NCBI RefSeq assembly: GCF_900095855.1
Contig: NZ_FMIY01000002.1
Location: 1,107,322 to 1,171,321 of the forward strand
From: Megasphaera coli
GTDB taxonomy: Bacteria > Bacillota > Negativicutes > Veillonellales > Megasphaeraceae
Reading direction: 5' to 3'
DNA length: 64,000 bases
Shown here: positions 63,016 to 64,000 of the stretch, piece by piece
How the letters are laid out: each line of letters begins with the position of its first letter
Position numbering within the stretch: the stretch's first letter is position 1
Program-made: the position numbers and the translations under genes
Notes under the pieces: generated by a model
Database searches by the model: none
Told to the model about the DNA's origin: nothing
Seen by the model: only the letters and a program-made list of their open reading frames with translations

Positions 63016-64000
63016 ATGAATCCATTGCAAACAGTCATTCTCGGTGCCGGCATTGCCGGCATGAGCGCGGCCCTGCATTTGGCACGCCGCCATATACGGA
63101 CCATTATTGTCGCACCCGTCCCGTCCGTGCGCAGCCAGTCGGTCATGGCCGAAGGCGGAATCAACGCTGCCTTGGGGCCCGACGACAGTGCGGAGCTCCA
63201 TTTCCGCGACACATGGAACAGCGGCTGCCGTCTGGCCGATCAAGAAGCAGTATACCACCTCACGCGGCGTGCGCCTGAAGTCATTAAAGAGCTTGTCGAT
63301 TTGGGCATGGCCTTTACGCTCGATAAGGACGGCAAACCGGCCTTGCGCCCCTTCGGCGGCCAAAGTGTCAACAGGACGGCCCATGCCGACTCGACGACGG
63401 GCAAACAAATTGTAACGGCCCTCATTTACGAGCTGCGCCGTCATGAGGCGGAAGGTCTGATTAAACGGCTGACGGGCTGGCAGTTTCTCGATTTGGAAAT
63501 TCATGATGACGCGGTCTGCTGCCTGCATCTATACAATCGCCGCACAAAAGAATCCGCCCGCATTCCCTGCAGCCAAGTCATTTCCGCGGCCGGCGGTCTG
63601 AACGGGCTGTTCGGGAATACGACGGGCTCCGTCGTCAACACGGGCGACGTGTCGGCACGGCTTTTCACGCGCGGTGTCACCTTTGCCAACGGCGAGCTCG
63701 TCCAGTACCATCCGACCACCTTCCGGCGTCCCGGCAAAAATATGCTCATTTCCGAGGCGGTCCGCGGTGCCGGCGGCCGCTTGTTTACGGAACTGAACGG
63801 CAAGCGGATCTATTTTATGGAAGAAAAATTCGGTCCCAAGGGAAACTTAAAGCCCCGTGATGTCGTTTCTAAAGAGGAGTATCACGTCGTCCACGACTTG
63901 GGCGGCCATATTTACCTCGACGCTACGGGCATTCCCGCATCCGTCTTCACGGCATCCCTGTCCGGCTTTGCCCACGACTGCCGCGAATATTTTAATATAG
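63016..64000 (+). CDS. Fumarate reductase/succinate dehydrogenase-type flavoprotein (cut by window edge)
   Basis: The first 328 residues are present. The FAD-binding loop is VILGAGIAGMSAALHLA, followed by SVMAEGGINAALG (the flavin-linked region), RTAHADSTTGKQIVTAL, and the active-site pieces QYHPTTF, SEAVRGAGGRLF and LKPRDVVSKEEY that carry the substrate-binding His and Arg. This fits FrdA/SdhA more than L-aspartate oxidase, and the preceding membrane subunits support that. Fumarate as electron acceptor is likely in this anaerobe. An iron-sulfur subunit would be expected beyond the window. Confidence 0.85.
   Translation, partial: MNPLQTVILGAGIAGMSAALHLARRHIRTIIVAPVPSVRSQSVMAEGGINAALGPDDSAELHFRDTWNSGCRLADQEAVYHLTRRAPEVIKELVDLGMAFTLDKDGKPALRPFGGQSVNRTAHADSTTGKQIVTALIYELRRHEAEGLIKRLTGWQFLDLEIHDDAVCCLHLYNRRTKESARIPCSQVISAAGGLNGLFGNTTGSVVNTGDVSARLFTRGVTFANGELVQYHPTTFRRPGKNMLISEAVRGAGGRLFTELNGKRIYFMEEKFGPKGNLKPRDVVSKEEYHVVHDLGGHIYLDATGIPASVFTASLSGFAHDCREYFNI

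Noticed and set aside
62422-63528. A 368-codon minus-strand frame opposite the fumarate reductase-like genes
   Set aside because: It runs against a promoter-driven operon with overlapping starts and recognisable FAD motifs, and has no motif of its own.

Overview
The window looks like a chromosome segment from a diderm Firmicute (class Negativicutes, most likely a Veillonellaceae/Megasphaera-like lineage; the genus is inference). Gram-positive style information genes and RNA switches (an rpoBC/str ribosomal region, a tryptophan T-box, a SAM-I riboswitch, Gls24/Asp23 proteins, argR-recN) sit beside genes that need an outer membrane (exbB-exbD-tonB, a two-partner-secretion haemagglutinin remnant). 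Almost all genes are on the minus strand, so operons read from high to low coordinates. No rRNA, tRNA, CRISPR array, intact transposon or prophage was seen.

Layout, low to high coordinates. 1-12.3 kb: start of fusA, then rpsG, rpsL and an L7Ae-like gene with their own promoter; an iron alcohol dehydrogenase between this operon and rpoC; rpoC-rpoB; tyrS. RpoC carries about three tandem copies of a unit normally present once, and the rpoB leader holds a terminator inside a 40-codon open frame. 12.4-15.8 kb: a predicted tryptophan ECF transporter (S-component fused to an ATPase, EcfT, second ATPase) behind a T-box with a UGG specifier. 15.9-22.9 kb: a glycolytic cluster with three different GAPDH paralogues plus tpiA, pgk and gpmI. 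23-29 kb: small exported and redox proteins, a PotE-like antiporter, two membrane proteins and a DEAD-box helicase. 29-33 kb: nagA and dapA-asd-dapB. 33-47 kb: a dense housekeeping run (recN, argR, mnmM, nadK, tlyA, ispA, xseB, xseA, a TsaD-like paralogue, nusB, two Asp23 proteins, efp, pepP, rsuA), then cobC-cobS-cobU and moaB.

47.2-49.9 kb is accessory DNA: an AT-rich three-gene operon of unknown function, whose middle gene is interrupted by one in-frame TAG, next to a decayed FhaB/CdiA-type exoprotein. 49.9-52.2 kb pairs a rhamnulose-1-phosphate aldolase with a DHA2-type exporter. 52.3-53.4 kb is a lone metQ under a SAM-I riboswitch.

53.4-62.1 kb is one ten-gene minus-strand iron operon, exbB-exbD-tonB-FTR1-P19-DUF2318-two permeases-ATPase-FMN-binding lipoprotein, behind one strong promoter with a good Fur-box match. 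It appears to combine energisation of outer-membrane receptors with periplasmic iron capture (P19), inner-membrane iron permeation (FTR1) and a possible redox step. The window ends in a plus-strand operon for a fumarate reductase/succinate dehydrogenase-like flavoprotein with its own membrane subunits.

Start codons were chosen mainly by Shine-Dalgarno spacing and family length. Functions come from reading motifs and remembered family sequences; no database search was run.
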